The translations under genes were made by a program, and so were the position numbers. The notes beneath the pieces were generated by a model. That model was not told the DNA's origin and made no database searches. It worked only from the letters and a program-made list of their open reading frames with translations. This document shows positions 1 through 12,800 of a DNA stretch of 64,000 nucleotides, piece by piece; position 1 is the first letter of the stretch; the number at the start of each line of letters is the position of its first letter. Source of the stretch: Isoetes taiwanensis (lineage: Eukaryota > Streptophyta > Lycopodiopsida > Isoetales > Isoetaceae); the NCBI GenBank assembly GCA_021234155.1, contig JAJEKV010000163.1:336777-400776 (forward strand), given 5' to 3'.

Positions 1-5
1 GATGA

Positions 6-1917
<1,912 letters not shown>

Positions 1918-1961
1918 AAATGAAATGAAATTTTATTATTACGTCTTCGAGACCGCCAGGT

Positions 1962-2447
1962 CTATGAGACGATTACATTGCACTCAAAATTATAAAATAA
2001 GTCATCCAGTGCGTCCTCAGAGAACAACACACTGGGCTCCTCTACCTCAATCTCCGTCACCCTTTGTTGCTTCATCAGGACCTCTCTATGGTTAAGAATG
2101 TCCATAATACAACCTCCAATGCATGAGCCTGCCTGTCGAAAGAAATCAACAAGCGAAATAGCACTGACCCCATGCTTGACCCGGATATCCGAATAAGCGC
2201 GACAAAAAAGCAAGACATGGGCCTCATCTTCTACTACTCCCGCATCACATAGCTGACAATGTCTAAGATCATGCGCAATGTCTGCCCATCTCCCGATCTC
2301 CACACCAAGTCGGTGTGAGCTCAACCATATTCTTGCGATTGCATGCCTAAGTTTCGATATGGGTTCCCCGAGAGATCTGCGCTTCTTGCGAGGAGATGGA
2401 TTTATGTGAGCCTTATAATACTCTTTCTTCACGGTGGCACGCTCCAT
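1962..2447 (-). pseudogene. LINE copy 2 C-terminal region with Cys/His motif
   Basis: About 161 codons ending just before the 3' tail. It includes KLRHAIARIWLSSHRLGVE and the putative zinc motif CQLCDAGVVEDEAHVLLFC, a Cys-x2-Cys then His and Cys arrangement equivalent to CKVCNSGDIEDETHFLIDC of copy 1. The end of the reading frame (EEPSVLFSEDALDDLFYN) can be recognised again in the 170-bp LINE copy 3. Confidence 0.8.
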
Positions 2448-2735
2448 GACTTACTCAAGAAACTATCTCGAACCCAACCACTAATGTCCTCTTTGTGCAT
2501 CTCCAAATCAGTATGTTCATCCCCCACTTCATAAGCCATCGTCTATATCCGCATACTAGCCTTTACTTACGGTTTCCTCTAAAGCAAGTCTAGGCAAGCT
2601 ATTATTCGGCATATCATATAGGACTTTGCACATATAGCTGATGAGGGGTGCGCAAAGAGCCTCAGCTTCGAAAGTGGCATCATTCCACTTTCAACTAGCA
2701 TCATGTCATATGGTGTTTGCATCTTTGTGCCCAAC

Positions 2736-3353
2736 TCAGGTATGAAAAAAATTTCTTCGTATCTTTTCCACTTTTTGCCGCCTATCATTAGCAAGGCACG
2801 GTCCCCGGACTTCACAGCCATATAGCACAACCGTCTGGACAAGCACCTTGTAGAGCATACGCTTCATCTCAAAATTCCATATCTCTGCATTCACACACTT
2901 CCTTTGCATAGCATACAACGCTTTTAGACCCGCATTCACCCTATGTTCCACTGCTTGATTCCAATTAGGACTCTTATCTACGGTTAGACCCAAATATTTG
3001 TAATTCTCTACCACTTCCACTTGCCTATCCTTATAGTAGAATCGAACATGTTCCGTCTTTTTTGCCCCAAACACCACTGCCTTGGTCTTATCTAGATTCA
3101 CCCGCATGCCCTTATCCTCGCAGAATGCTTCAAGCACATCCAAATGCTTTTGCATCCCTTGTATGCTCCGGGACAGCAATACTACATCATCAGCATATAA
3201 TAGAAGCATGAATACATACTCTCTCAGAGCGGTACCATCTCCCCCATGTGCTCGTACCCACCCTTCAAGTTGGTCTATGAATAAGCCGAAAAGAGTAGGT
3301 GACAGTGGACATCCTTGCTTTACTCCCATATTGCTTTCTACCATCTCATACAT
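2736..3353 (-). pseudogene. LINE copy 2 reverse transcriptase, catalytic palm and thumb
   Basis: About 205 codons. It carries NMGVKQGCPLSPTLFGLFID, the catalytic box MLLLYADDVVLLSRS, then FCEDKGMRVNLDKTK and the thumb-region signature YKVLVQTVVLYGCEVRGP. It is homologous to the 970-1783 part of LINE copy 1. The catalytic Asp pair is intact, but the frame is separated from the upstream RT portion and the downstream C-terminal motif. Confidence 0.87.
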
Positions 3354-3441
3354 AACTCCACAAAGGGGAATGACAGCTGCACTAGAACCTTGCCATAAAG
3401 CACACCTACCGCATGTCTGAGCTCAATCGGGATGTTCAGGT

Positions 3442-4098
3442 CTACCATTCTCTGCCACAAATTCCGCCTATTAACCATGTCGAAAGCTTTGCTAAAGTCT
3501 CATACAGTGGTTTCTTCTTGCCGACTACTGAGTCCATCATAGCACGGAGAGTAACCAAGTGGTCAATTGTGGACTTTTTGGGTCTAAAGCCCGCTTGTCC
3601 AATGGCTCTAGCATTGTTATCCTCTGCCCAAGCACTTATCTTGCGCTCAAGGATAGAAGCGAATAATTTTGCATATAGACTGCCAACCATAATAGTCGCG
3701 GTAGTTACTCTGATTGGATACTTCCCTGATTTATGTAGCGGTACCACCCTATTCACCTGCCAGGATGTTGGAAAGCCATCTCTCAGTGCCATATTAAACA
3801 TATCTACCAGCTTAATTGCTACTTCTTCTCCTGCCCATTTAAGCATTTCAGCCATAAGACCACAAGCGTCTGTAGCTTTGCCATTGGCAAGCCTTTTAAG
3901 CCCATCTTGCACATCAGCTAGAGTGAAAGCAAGTGTATCTGATATAGCATATGTGTCTTCATTTGCCTCCATCATAGCTTCTGCCTCAGGAACATTATAC
4001 AACTTACGTACATGTGCCATAGGTGCCTCTACATGTAATCCATCCGTTCTATATTTCATGGGTTTGAGTCTTCTCCAGAACTTCTTCGGATCTACCAA
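3442..4098 (-). pseudogene. LINE copy 2 reverse transcriptase, fingers and first palm motifs
   Basis: About 218 codons. Motifs in order: KFWRRLKPMK, LANGKATDACGLMAEMLKWA (RT block 1), SWQVNRVVPLHKSGK, then GQAGFRPKKSTIDHLVTLRA (block 2) and MVDPKK at the start. The frame breaks near 3440 before the GVKQGCPLSPTLFG block, which continues in the next segment. The missing bases between the two segments make this a pseudogene. Confidence 0.85.
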
Positions 4099-4336
4099 AG
4101 AATTCCTCCATCATTTTCTTATGTTTCTTGTATAGGTATGCCTTCTTTTTATTTTTAATCAGCCTAATGTATATCCTCCATTCACATGCTTTCTCCGCCC
4201 CTTCACCGCTCTAAATTTTGCCCTCTCGATGTTTTTGCTTGCGCGATCGAACCAGCTATTGCAAGGCAGCCCCATCCTTTGACGATATGATACAAAGCAA
4301 CTATCCACGATTGCAACAAAATCTCTGGACAATGCA

Positions 4337-4873
4337 TCACTTTTTCCTTGTAATGTGTCGGGCCATACAATAGAAGTCACTGCTCTGCTCACATATATCA
4401 CCATATTTTATCCGCTTTGGTCGTATTTCAAATATATTAAATGCGCTTTTATGTATGGCTTCACCCTTACAGCTCCATTGCACCTTAATCTTTATAGAGA
4501 TGGGCACATGATCTGAATTTTCATTTTCATCTCCAATTGACATACCAACAAGCTGTTCGGCAAAAGAGGGTTTGGCAATGACATAATCTACCACACTGGC
4601 ATTTCTGCAGGTACGTTTGCCTGATCCTGGGTATCTAGCAGTGCCATTAAAGATCACCATCTCAAAGCCACTACACAAATGTAGCACATGACGCCCCTGC
4701 GGTGTTGGCCATTTCACACCATCATCTGATAACCTGTTCCAACCTGATTTTTTTAGTTCGTCATTATCCATCATCTCCAACCACTCTGTTTCTCCATCCG
4801 GACTAACCATAGCTGCCTGTTGGTTTCCCGTTCGGCCATTAAAATCCCCTAACAATACTACTTCCCCTGTCAT
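4337..4873 (-). pseudogene. LINE copy 2 endonuclease (EEP) fragment
   Basis: About 178 codons. The segment starts at VLLGDFNGRTGN, the GDFN motif typical of apurinic-like LINE endonucleases. It includes VVDYVIAKPSF and ends near SDHVPISIKI, where the SDH motif supplies the catalytic His/Asp pair. The N-terminal half of the domain is absent because of 5' truncation. The family nicks target DNA to prime reverse transcription. This copy cannot do so alone. Confidence 0.85.
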
Positions 4874-4901
4874 GCTCAGTGTTAGTATATCATGCTCAGT
4901 G
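4871..4901. repeat. 11-bp direct repeat at the LINE 2/LINE 3 junction
   Basis: CATGCTCAGTG occurs at 4871-4881 and 4891-4901, separated by 9 bp. It lies at the truncated 5' end of LINE copy 2 and just before the GGGA-rich tail of LINE copy 3. It may be a microduplication made at the 5' junction during insertion. Confidence 0.8.
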
Positions 4902-4902
4902 A

Positions 4903-4928
4903 GAGAGGGAGGGAGGGAGGGAGGGAGA
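4903..4928. repeat. (GGGA)n-like short microsatellite
   Basis: A short GAGG/GGGA run immediately beside the 3' tail of LINE copy 3. This parallels the (GA)n run beside LINE copy 1. Confidence 0.85.
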
Positions 4929-5100
4929 GATGAAATGAAATGAAATCTTGATTATTACGTCTGTGAGACCATTAGGTCTAGAAGACATTCAAAACGTACA
5001 CTCAACATCATAAACTAAATCACCTAATATGTCTTCAGGCAAGAACATATTAGTGCTCTCTTCTTCAATATCTGGCTTTCTTACCTAATCATACATATCT
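4929..5100 (-). mobile_element. LINE copy 3, only the last ~170 bp
   Basis: Minus strand. It carries the same terminal sequence as LINE copies 1 and 2 (GAAATGAAAT-rich tail, then the GACC/GGTC motif) and the last codons of the LINE protein (IEEESTNMFLPEDILGDLVYDVEC). These align with the end of copy 2 (IEVEEPSVLFSEDALDDLFYNFEC). It is a severely 5'-truncated insertion. The boundary near 5100 is approximate. Confidence 0.8.
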
Positions 5101-5674
5101 AACTTACAGTTAGGGTTTCTTGATTGGGGTTCAAGATGTTGAATAAGGGTTCTCGGATGGCTCTACTCTAGATACGAAATACTAACTCATCTGGAGTGCT
5201 AACTTCCAGTTGAACTACTAAGAACACTACTCCAACTACCTGCTCCCGAAGCACTCGGTCCTATTACTGGCGTCTCCACGATCCCCGCAGCGGTCGAAGT
5301 AGCGCTCACTCCAAGATCGTGCACACACTCTGGGGGCTGTTGCACTAGGCTATGCCACAACGAACGATGCACGAAATGGAGTTTCGAGTGCGAGGAAGGT
5401 TCCCAGGGTGTTGGGCCAGGAAAAGAGGTCTAGGGTTAGGGTTTAGGTTAATATAGGTTAGGGTCCACATGGGATGACACGTGGCTCCACGTGGCTCCAA
5501 TGGGACATGGCCATGTGGCGGTTGCCCAATAGGATAAGGCCATGCGGAAAATGGGCCTTATCCTAAGGTTATCTAAGTTATATACTTAACTTAGATATGC
5601 ACCGATGCCACTTCCTAAGGTATATAAGGCTACGAAGTAGACTTGTATAGTGATGGAACCAAAAATGTACGTAT
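5101..5674. other. Unassigned spacer with two adjacent hairpins
   Basis: No gene seen. It contains a short telomere-like stretch (GGGTTAGGGTTTAGG near 5435-5450), a repeated ACGTGGCTCC (about 5479-5498) and two inverted repeats: 5531-5541 with 5554-5564, and 5570-5580 with 5587-5597. Confidence 0.7.
5531..5597. repeat. Two tandem inverted repeats (hairpins)
   Basis: AGGATAAGGCC (5531-5541) is the exact reverse complement of GGCCTTATCCT (5554-5564), with a 12-nt loop. Five bases later TATCTAAGTTA (5570-5580) matches TAACTTAGATA (5587-5597) with a 6-nt loop. Function unknown. Such paired palindromes could be ends of small non-autonomous elements. Confidence 0.85.
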
Positions 5675-6085
5675 TTATAGCGTATATTTCCCTGGAACAT
5701 CACACCTTTCCTGAACATACCTCGTGCAAGTATGCGTAAAGTCATCGTCAAGATATTTGGTGAGTGATGGATTTTTGTAAGGAGAGCAGACCACTCGGTC
5801 TATGGCAAAAATCAAATATGGTTTGTAGAAGATATCACAAAGATTCTTGGTATATCTCCAGCTAAACATGGTATCATCCATCATCCTTTTGCCAATGTCA
5901 CCAAGAACTGCATTCATAACTGCATTGATAATCTTGGGAAGATAAATTTTGTCTAGGATTTTAGACAGGAATGTGCTATGAATAATTTTCTTTTTGTCTT
6001 TCTTTCCAATAAATCTTATGTGCCCTCGTCCAAGATAGTCCTTGCTAATGTGGGTTTTAATCCGTAAAAAATCAGCACCTTAATT
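5675..6085 (-). pseudogene. Unidentified minus-strand open frame
   Basis: Read on the minus strand, a continuous stop-free stretch runs from about 6085 to the TAA at 5675. It contains segments such as DYLGRGHIRFIGKKDKKK, ILDKIYLPKIINAVM, GDIGKRMMDDTMFSW and YKNPSLTKYLDDDF. A frame offset near 6090 seems to connect it to an upstream segment, MPFKWQILYDLSLVGTSRDG (about 6092-6151). Composition looks protein-like (charged, few low-complexity runs), but I do not recognise the family. It could be a captured gene fragment or part of the Mutator-like relic on the same strand. An upstream open stretch at 6158-6563 contains CNVCGKNPKG and may belong to it. Confidence 0.35.
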
Positions 6086-6563
6086 ATGTGACCATCTCGA
6101 CTGGTACCAACTAGTGATAGGTCATAGAGTATTTGCCATTTGAATGGCATTTTGATGTTATATGGCCAAATTGACCAGTGAGGTACTTGCCCTCTTTGTT
6201 TTAGACCAGATGTCTAGTGTACCTTTTGGGTTTTTCCCACACACATTGCATATTTGAACATGTGCATACCTTTTAGAAGTTAAGGGTTTGTCCGGGATCA
6301 ACAGTTCCTTTTTTGCACGTACTTGTTGCACCTTTTGTGACTGAATGTCCAGTTGGATCTGGGGTGTTGAGGCCTTCCATAGACCCACTTTTAGTGCCTT
6401 TGATTTCACTCTTGCTAGGTGCCAACATGATACGAAGTGGCTGAGTCATCTTTCTTGAGCTGTTCCCAATGCTGGCATTAGAATTTTTAGTCATTATGCT
6501 ATAGGCGCTGTAGATACCTTTGGTGTCTTCATAAAGGAGACTCTCTTGATGGTTTTTTCGCAT

Positions 6564-7479
6564 ACTTGCTTTTGGGGTTACATATCATGAAATCTGCCCA
6601 TGGATTTGCTGCCTAGTAATGCAGTTTGATTTAATTCATTTGTATCCAGAACCTTGGATAGTTAACATTCCATTATCTGTTATTTCAACTCTTTTCCAAC
6701 CATTCTCAGGATGTTTTTGAATGTAACATCAATGCATATGCTAGAGTTACTCTAGCAATTTCCATGACTTAAACTCTTTTCATGTCCCTTAGTAAGTTGT
6801 GCCTACCGAAAGTCAACTCTAAACAATTCAGATAACTTGAATGTTTATCTTTGGTACTTTATATCTAAGCCAATATCTTCTTATACAAGCATATCATTAT
6901 GCTTACCCTTTAAACCTTGTCAGGTAACATTGCACTCGTCTTGCACGAATATCATACTATCTTTCTATATGGCATAAATCCGAACATCGCGGTTGACATC
7001 TTTACTATCATCACTAATGTAATATTTCATACTACTTAATCTCTCCAACATTCACGACCGCTACTTTGTTATTATGACATATAGTAACATGCGTAGGCCA
7101 TTCCTAAATCTACAATCATATGCGATTGTTTGACATAGCCACATAGTCATGTTCATCGTTGCAGGCCATATCATAGGATCCCACACACCCACAAGTGTCG
7201 TACATGTGTTTTAAACAGAGAAAGTTACCAATAACGTCTAGTATGACCTGTTGTACCAGACTTGGTGATCTAGTGTGTAGTATCAATAAATATAGTGGGA
7301 AAAATGGAAACAATTTAACAACAACACCACAACAACATTGGGGTTGTGTGAACTTTTTAGGGATACATGTGGAACCTTATATGCTATGCACAAATGAGGA
7401 ATCTATGGTTTATAAAAAAGGGGAAAAAGCAAATAGATGGATTACGATAAGTCTACTCAGTTGGTCCTCCTTCCCCTAA
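6564..7479. other. Unassigned sequence, possibly distal part of the MULE relic
   Basis: No confident gene. Short minus-strand open stretches (for example around 7116-7313) lie on the C-terminal side of the Mutator-like transposase relic and could be its decayed remainder, but no SWIM zinc motif is convincing. Confidence 0.4.
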
Positions 7480-8160
7480 GTTGACTTGGATATACTCAAA
7501 TGCCTCTTCAATGCATAGTGATAGGCCTCAATAGCTCCATTGGTCTTTTGATTAGAATGATGATATATTATAAATGCCTACACCCATTGACAAATATTTT
7601 TGGTCCGTACCTTGCACATGTAGGCCTTTAGCTTTGAAAACAACTTAGCATACTTAGTTTGAAATTATTTAACTTCTTTGTCGCCTCAAACCTACATGCT
7701 ACCATGCAGACGTCGTCGTACTCATTGTCCCTGAGCTTACCTGCTCCAACACTAGCTGAATCCCTGAGTTCATCACCAAGAGGGACGTCTCGAGGAGCAT
7801 CACGTATCCCATATATAATTGCACCTAATTCTTTGAACATCTGGTTGCTAATCTCTTTGTTCTTCACATTCATTTGTAGCCACTTTAACCAAGCTCTTCT
7901 AATGTGCCAAATACAAATCTGGACATGAACGTTAGGGAATACCTGCAGATTTTAGCATGACCATCATATGCTCGAAAGCACGAGGGATGCCAATCTGGAT
8001 TCACCCTGACTCAATGCTTGAAACTACTGAGTTATTGCTCGTTCTTTTGGCTGTTTGTGATTACTCATGCTACGTGCATACTTTCGCCGTTTCCATCGAA
8101 TGCAATGAGAGTGAAAAGGTAGTACCTGGCAATATAAACCTAGCTTCTTAGGTAAATCTA
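7480..8160 (-). pseudogene. Mutator-like (MULE) transposase relic
   Basis: Minus strand, multiple frames. From high to low coordinates: FTLIAFDGNGESMHVAWVIT followed by VRVNPDWHPSCFRAYDG (about 7970-8125), then ICIWHIRRAWLKWL with KNKEISNQMFKELGAIIYG (about 7815-7925), then HHSNQKTNGAIEAYHYALKR (about 7495-7560). The order and wording match the catalytic region of plant MULE/SWIM-type transposases: an Asp-containing strand, WxPSCF, LCxWHxxRAW, and NGAIExYHxxLK. Stops and frameshifts show it is dead. Terminal inverted repeats and a 9-bp duplication were not identified. Confidence 0.65.
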
Positions 8161-9689
8161 GGCAAGCTATCCTTAATGGAATGAAGACAAAACAATTTTG
8201 TACCTTTTATCCTTTGTTTTGAACGTAGAATCCATGCATATGGCTCTATCTTTGTCAAATCGAATCAAGGCATCTCTTTGGGTAGGAGCCATTACACCTA
8301 GTTAGAATATGGATGGTGGTTTTTCTCTGTCTATCTGGTGAAAGTGGTCCTTCCCGAACTAATGTGGGAGTTTGTTGAGTGTTTCTGAGGGACGTATGTG
8401 CAACAATACCTATTCCAAGAGTTATGTCTTGATTCAAGTAATGGCTGCCTTTGATCCTCAGTCTACATATCCTAATAGACAACATGCATAGAAAGGAATA
8501 TGGTTAGAGGAGAATCACAGAGGTCGAACGATAGCGTCCTCCATTGAGGAACACAAGCTCTTGTTGATGAGAATCAATCAATTGTTTGGGATTCGTCAGT
8601 TGAGATAAGCCATCGGATGGGGATTCATTTTTGGCCACGATGGAACTAGGAGCACATCCTAAAGTACAATACCATCGTATACCTCATGGGGCAGATTACT
8701 TTGTGCATCGAATTTTAGAGGACAGAATGCCGCTGGGATTGCCCTTGCACCCCCTCCAACACCTCTCACCGGAATCATCCAGAATGCGATCCCGTCGTCA
8801 TGCATTGCTAGGCTCATCGCAGGCTCCAGAAATGCATCACGCGACTAGAAGCATTGAGGGATCCTGGAGTGAGGGTTTTTAGACCTTAGACCCTTACCTC
8901 CGGGATCGAGCTTCGGGAGGATCCTGGGGGATGTATTGTCGAGGATTCCGGCACTAGGTATAACAGAGTGACAACGTACTCTGGGATGACCCATGTGGCG
9001 TTCTCGGTGTCCGGTTCGGTTGTGGGGATCCTAACCCTTCAGATCACGTTAAGAATCTGGGAGCATGGCGACACGCCGATCTCCTAAATTAGGGATCGCC
9101 AACGATGCATTCCTGGCTGCCGGAAATAACTTTTGTGGATCCTAAGATCCCGTATCACATCGAGTATCTGTTTTTCTTTTTGTTTTTTGTTTTTTGTTTT
9201 TTTTTTTTGGGGAGGGGGGGATAAACTATTTTTTACGGCCGCGATTTATTGTGACGTGATGACAGAGATTTACTGATCCACCTAACACAAATCAAGTATG
9301 GTATAATGTCAGATTCACATGAGCTCCTAATATAGCAGTATCCAGGGATTTCCCTTTTAGTTGCTGCAATTTCGCTGATGGCTGTACGTAGGACTACTAA
9401 AAATTTGCAGTGCTGCTATGAAGGATGTCACGCTCTATTGCAGCCAGTGTTTTTTGCTTTTTATGCATGTGAATAGAGCAGAGCATAACAGAGGCCCCCG
9501 ATAATGGGCACTATAGGGGACAAACAAGGGATCAAGTCCCGAACACAAGTCTTTTTTGCTTCGAGATATACAAATCTAGCGCAAAACTATCTGGATCTGC
9601 CATGAAAGAAGGGTTTGCTCCTTTGGGCAACCCAAAAATCCAAGAAAACAAAAATAAACCCCCCTCATAATGAATTTCACACAAAAAGT
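8161..9689. other. Unassigned spacer upstream of tRNA-Arg
   Basis: No gene supported. A short plus frame at 8631-8882 has no recognisable motif. A T-rich tract followed by GGGGAGGGGGGG lies near 9175-9221. Open frames on the minus strand (8255-8485) may be part of the MULE relic but carry no clear motif. Confidence 0.5.
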
Positions 9690-9694
9690 AAAAA
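9683..9694 (-). terminator. Pol III T-run terminators of tRNA-Arg
   Basis: On the minus strand, T5 at 9690-9694 directly follows the tRNA 3' end, and a second T5 lies at 9683-9687 as backup. Confidence 0.85.
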
Positions 9695-9767
9695 CACTCC
9701 TGGTGGGACTCGAACCCACAATCGCCTGATTAGAAGTCAGACGCCTTATCCGTTAGGCCACAGGAGC
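9695..9767 (-). tRNA. tRNA-Arg (anticodon UCU)
   Basis: On the minus strand a 73-nt cloverleaf folds completely. The acceptor stem is GCTCCTG with CAGGAGT (one G-T pair) plus discriminator G. The D stem is GCCT/AGGC. The anticodon stem TCTGA/TCAGG has loop CTTCTAA, giving anticodon TCT. The T arm is GTGGG-TTCGAGT-CCCAC. No intron is present, and internal A and B boxes are intact. It decodes AGA. A run of five T follows the 3' end, as expected for Pol III termination. It is a typical nuclear plant tRNA-Arg(UCU) and looks functional. It is transcribed leftward, away from the OTU gene. Confidence 0.97.
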
Positions 9768-9851
9768 TAGTATGAAGTTTTATGTTTTTGATAATTAAAT
9801 TATTTCAAAAACAGGAATACTCAATATAAGACACCACCTTAAGACCAGGCA

Positions 9852-12800
9852 ATGCGAAGAATGGGGTGGACGGAGCTCCACAATGGAGGTGCCCAATTTG
9901 AGCTTGTGGAGAAGGGCACAGGAGTTAGAATGGACCCTCCGTTTTCGACACTTGCTTATGCTCATATTGCTTTTGGCGCAACTAAACAACAACCTTTGTT
10001 CTTTGCCAGAATGGGTTCTGCCAGGTATTAGCCGATGACTTCTGTTAAATATTCAATATAGTTGACATGAGGTGCAGACAGCCTACTCCTCCGGCAGTCA
10101 AAAAAGTTGAACACCATACGGTGCACAAGGTTATGGGGGATGGTCGTTGCATGTTCCGAGCACTAGTAAGATGCCATAACATCCAAATCACTTCTACATG
10201 AACATTATTTGACATTTTGTCCCCTAAGGTGCTGGGTATGGCTACAAATAGAGGCATGCAGTTACTTCCAAGTGAAGAGGAAAACGAGGCTGGTGCTTAT
10301 CTTTCATTCCTTTAGTTGATGTACTTTCCATTTCTCGGAGGGCTTACGATTTTCTTGTTTTGTGGGCTAGATCAACTGCGTCATGCAGTGAGAGACGTCC
10401 TTTGTGGAAATGAAAGCAAACGTCGGGATTATGAAGAAGCCTTAATTGCAGTTACAGTTGATGAATCCTTGAAAAGGCAAGTATAGATCCTTATTTCTGT
10501 CTAATATCCTTTAGGGATGTCATGAGGGATTGAGAAGGAATCAACATTTTGCACGGGCTCTACTTGAATTGAGGCAGATGGTAACACTGTGTAAGTGGAT
10601 GACTTAAATGAAAACCAATGGTTTTGGTATGTTCCTTCCATATGACAGATACTGTAAACGCATATCAGATCCAACTTTTTGGGGAGGTGAAGCAGAGTTA
10701 TTGGTAAGCCTTTACAGACTTTATGCCTCATTCATGAACACCCAATGCTTCACTCTGATTTTTTATTTTTTGTTTCCTACTCGCAGGTATTGTCGAGGAT
10801 GTGCAAGCAACCTATAGTAGTATATATACGGGAATCTGAGGTACAATAAATTCGATCATTACTGACTTTGCAAGTCAAGATTTTCAGCATAAGACTACTC
10901 ATGTGGCAAGAAAGAACGCTTTCACTTCCATTAAAGACTGTTAGTGTTTATTTAGATACGTTAGTTCTTCATCATCCAGTAACATCAATTCCATCCATTT
11001 TAACTCTGCCTAAAAGTTATCTGGAATAATGATTTCAATGATTTCTTGAGTTCTATTAATGCTTTATGGAAATCCACAAAGCAGCAAAAACTTTCTTATT
11101 TTTTAGCCCTTGCCTCGTTGATGATGGCTCTGGCTGTGCTTGCCTGAAGATGTCACTATAAGACAAGTGAAATCTAAAGTGACAGTAAAAGATGGTCTCT
11201 ACCAATTGGGACTGCAAGCCTGGCATCGATGTTAAGAGACAAGAAGGGCATGGTTTCTGTAGGAAGGTTGATCTTGTTTTTCTATCTGGCCAGTAACTGA
11301 AAGTGGTGACATATTTCCCACTTTTGTAAGGAGCACATGTGTGTGAATTCATTAACTGAAGGTGGCCTGGAGAGATCTCTCCATCAGCTGAAGACCTTTC
11401 TGTTTGAGTTCCCTGGGGTGAATGCTTGGCCGGGCAATGTCGATCATGGCATTAGTGAACTTCACCACCTGTCCTATCCTAATTTCATATTGTGATTTTC
11501 ATTTGTACCTATTACATCAGGAGGCCTTTTCAGTCAATTATAATGGCTAACAATCCCATAGATCCTATCTGTTCTTAATGATCCCATCTCAGATAATGAT
11601 CTGACCTGATCTCTATAAACAGGAGCATAGTCTGACCTTGGAGTAATTTCCAGCACCTAATTCCTTTAAAGCCATGTTTCTGAGCAGATCCGAGGTATAA
11701 TGAAGTTCAACTATTTTAACATTGTGAGCTTTCTCACAACTCCGGCATGATAAGCATTGAGAAATAGGTTTGTATCAATTTACTTAGATAACTCCTTCCT
11801 CCTGGTCAGAAGGATTGGATTGGATATTCTGAATTTACACTCATTTGATTGGTTTATATCCCACAAGGCCAAAAGTATTCAGTTCTCTTTACACGGATGT
11901 AACTTTATAGAGACTTGGGGTAGGATGAGCTTTGGAAGCATGGAAGCGGATTGAAAATATCCAGAAAAAATTTCTTAGGACTGAGTTAGTTGCTAAATTG
12001 CAGCAGACGTTTATATACAACATGTGCTTAAAGTGCAAAATAATGAAGTCCTTGTCTTGAAAAAATAAAACATGTTATTGGATGATATGGGAATAGATAA
12101 ATCTGGAATACGAGAACAGATCCAAACTAATGCGCCGTTGATCATGGGGCTGATCATGGGGCAAAGATGAGGTTCTATAGGGAAATCAGTAAACCAGTTA
12201 ATTAAGAAGCACCAATTTAGTAGATAAATCTTTGCTCAAGAGACATTCCATGAGTAGGCTTAGAGTCACCTTGGAGTTGATTTGGTAGATGGGGAAATTT
12301 CCCCGGTTGTCGACATACTTGCAAGGTGGATGAATGGGTCAAAATTTGAAGATGAAGCACATCTTATTCTGCAATGACTAGGATATCAGGATCTGACGGC
12401 TCGGTACAATATCAGGGTACAAACGTTATTTCTTTGCACTTGAATCTGGCATGTATGGTAACAACTTGATTGAATTTTGCGAAAAATAAGAGACGTTTCT
12501 AAAAAGCTTTACACATCTTTTGGACAATGGAAGATGAGAGACACATAGGAATGATGGTGTTTTGGCTAATGATGCCCAAATTGAGGGTGCATTAGGCACA
12601 TAGGAAATTTTGAGTTTTATATGTAATATCGATCGTCTTCTAGACCTGATGGTCTCATAGATGAAATAAATAGATATTTCTGGTATTGCTAATTACTTTA
12701 TGTTGCTTTTTCACAATGTCCACCTACTTGCTTGGTTCCTGATGGTGATTTTAGATCATTTCTTATTTTTACTTTAGTTCATTAGCCTCTGCAATACATT

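Larger units (their letters stand above)
1918..4881 (-). mobile_element. LINE copy 2, nearly 3 kb, 5'-truncated in the endonuclease
   Basis: Minus-strand LINE with domains in the expected order. A partial endonuclease/exonuclease/phosphatase domain lies at about 4337-4873, followed by a linker, RT fingers and first palm motif (3442-4098), RT palm with YADD (2736-3353), thumb/connection (about 2579-2842) and a C-terminal Cys/His motif (about 2220-2260). The 3' end at about 1918-1990 contains a short conserved sequence that recurs in LINE copies 1, 3 and 4. Breaks between reading frames show it is inactive. The 5' end falls inside the endonuclease, at an 11-bp direct repeat (4871-4881 and 4891-4901), as expected for 5'-truncated LINE insertions. 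Confidence 0.92.

Noticed and set aside
3413-4135. 240-codon plus-strand frame
   Set aside because: Exactly antisense to the LINE reverse transcriptase, with no motif of its own.
5430-5455. Interstitial telomere repeat
   Set aside because: Only two imperfect TTTAGGG-like units. Too short to be meaningful.
10608-10817. Single-exon frame covering OTU exons 5 and 6
   Set aside because: Runs through an intron in the wrong frame. The spliced model explains the conserved residues.
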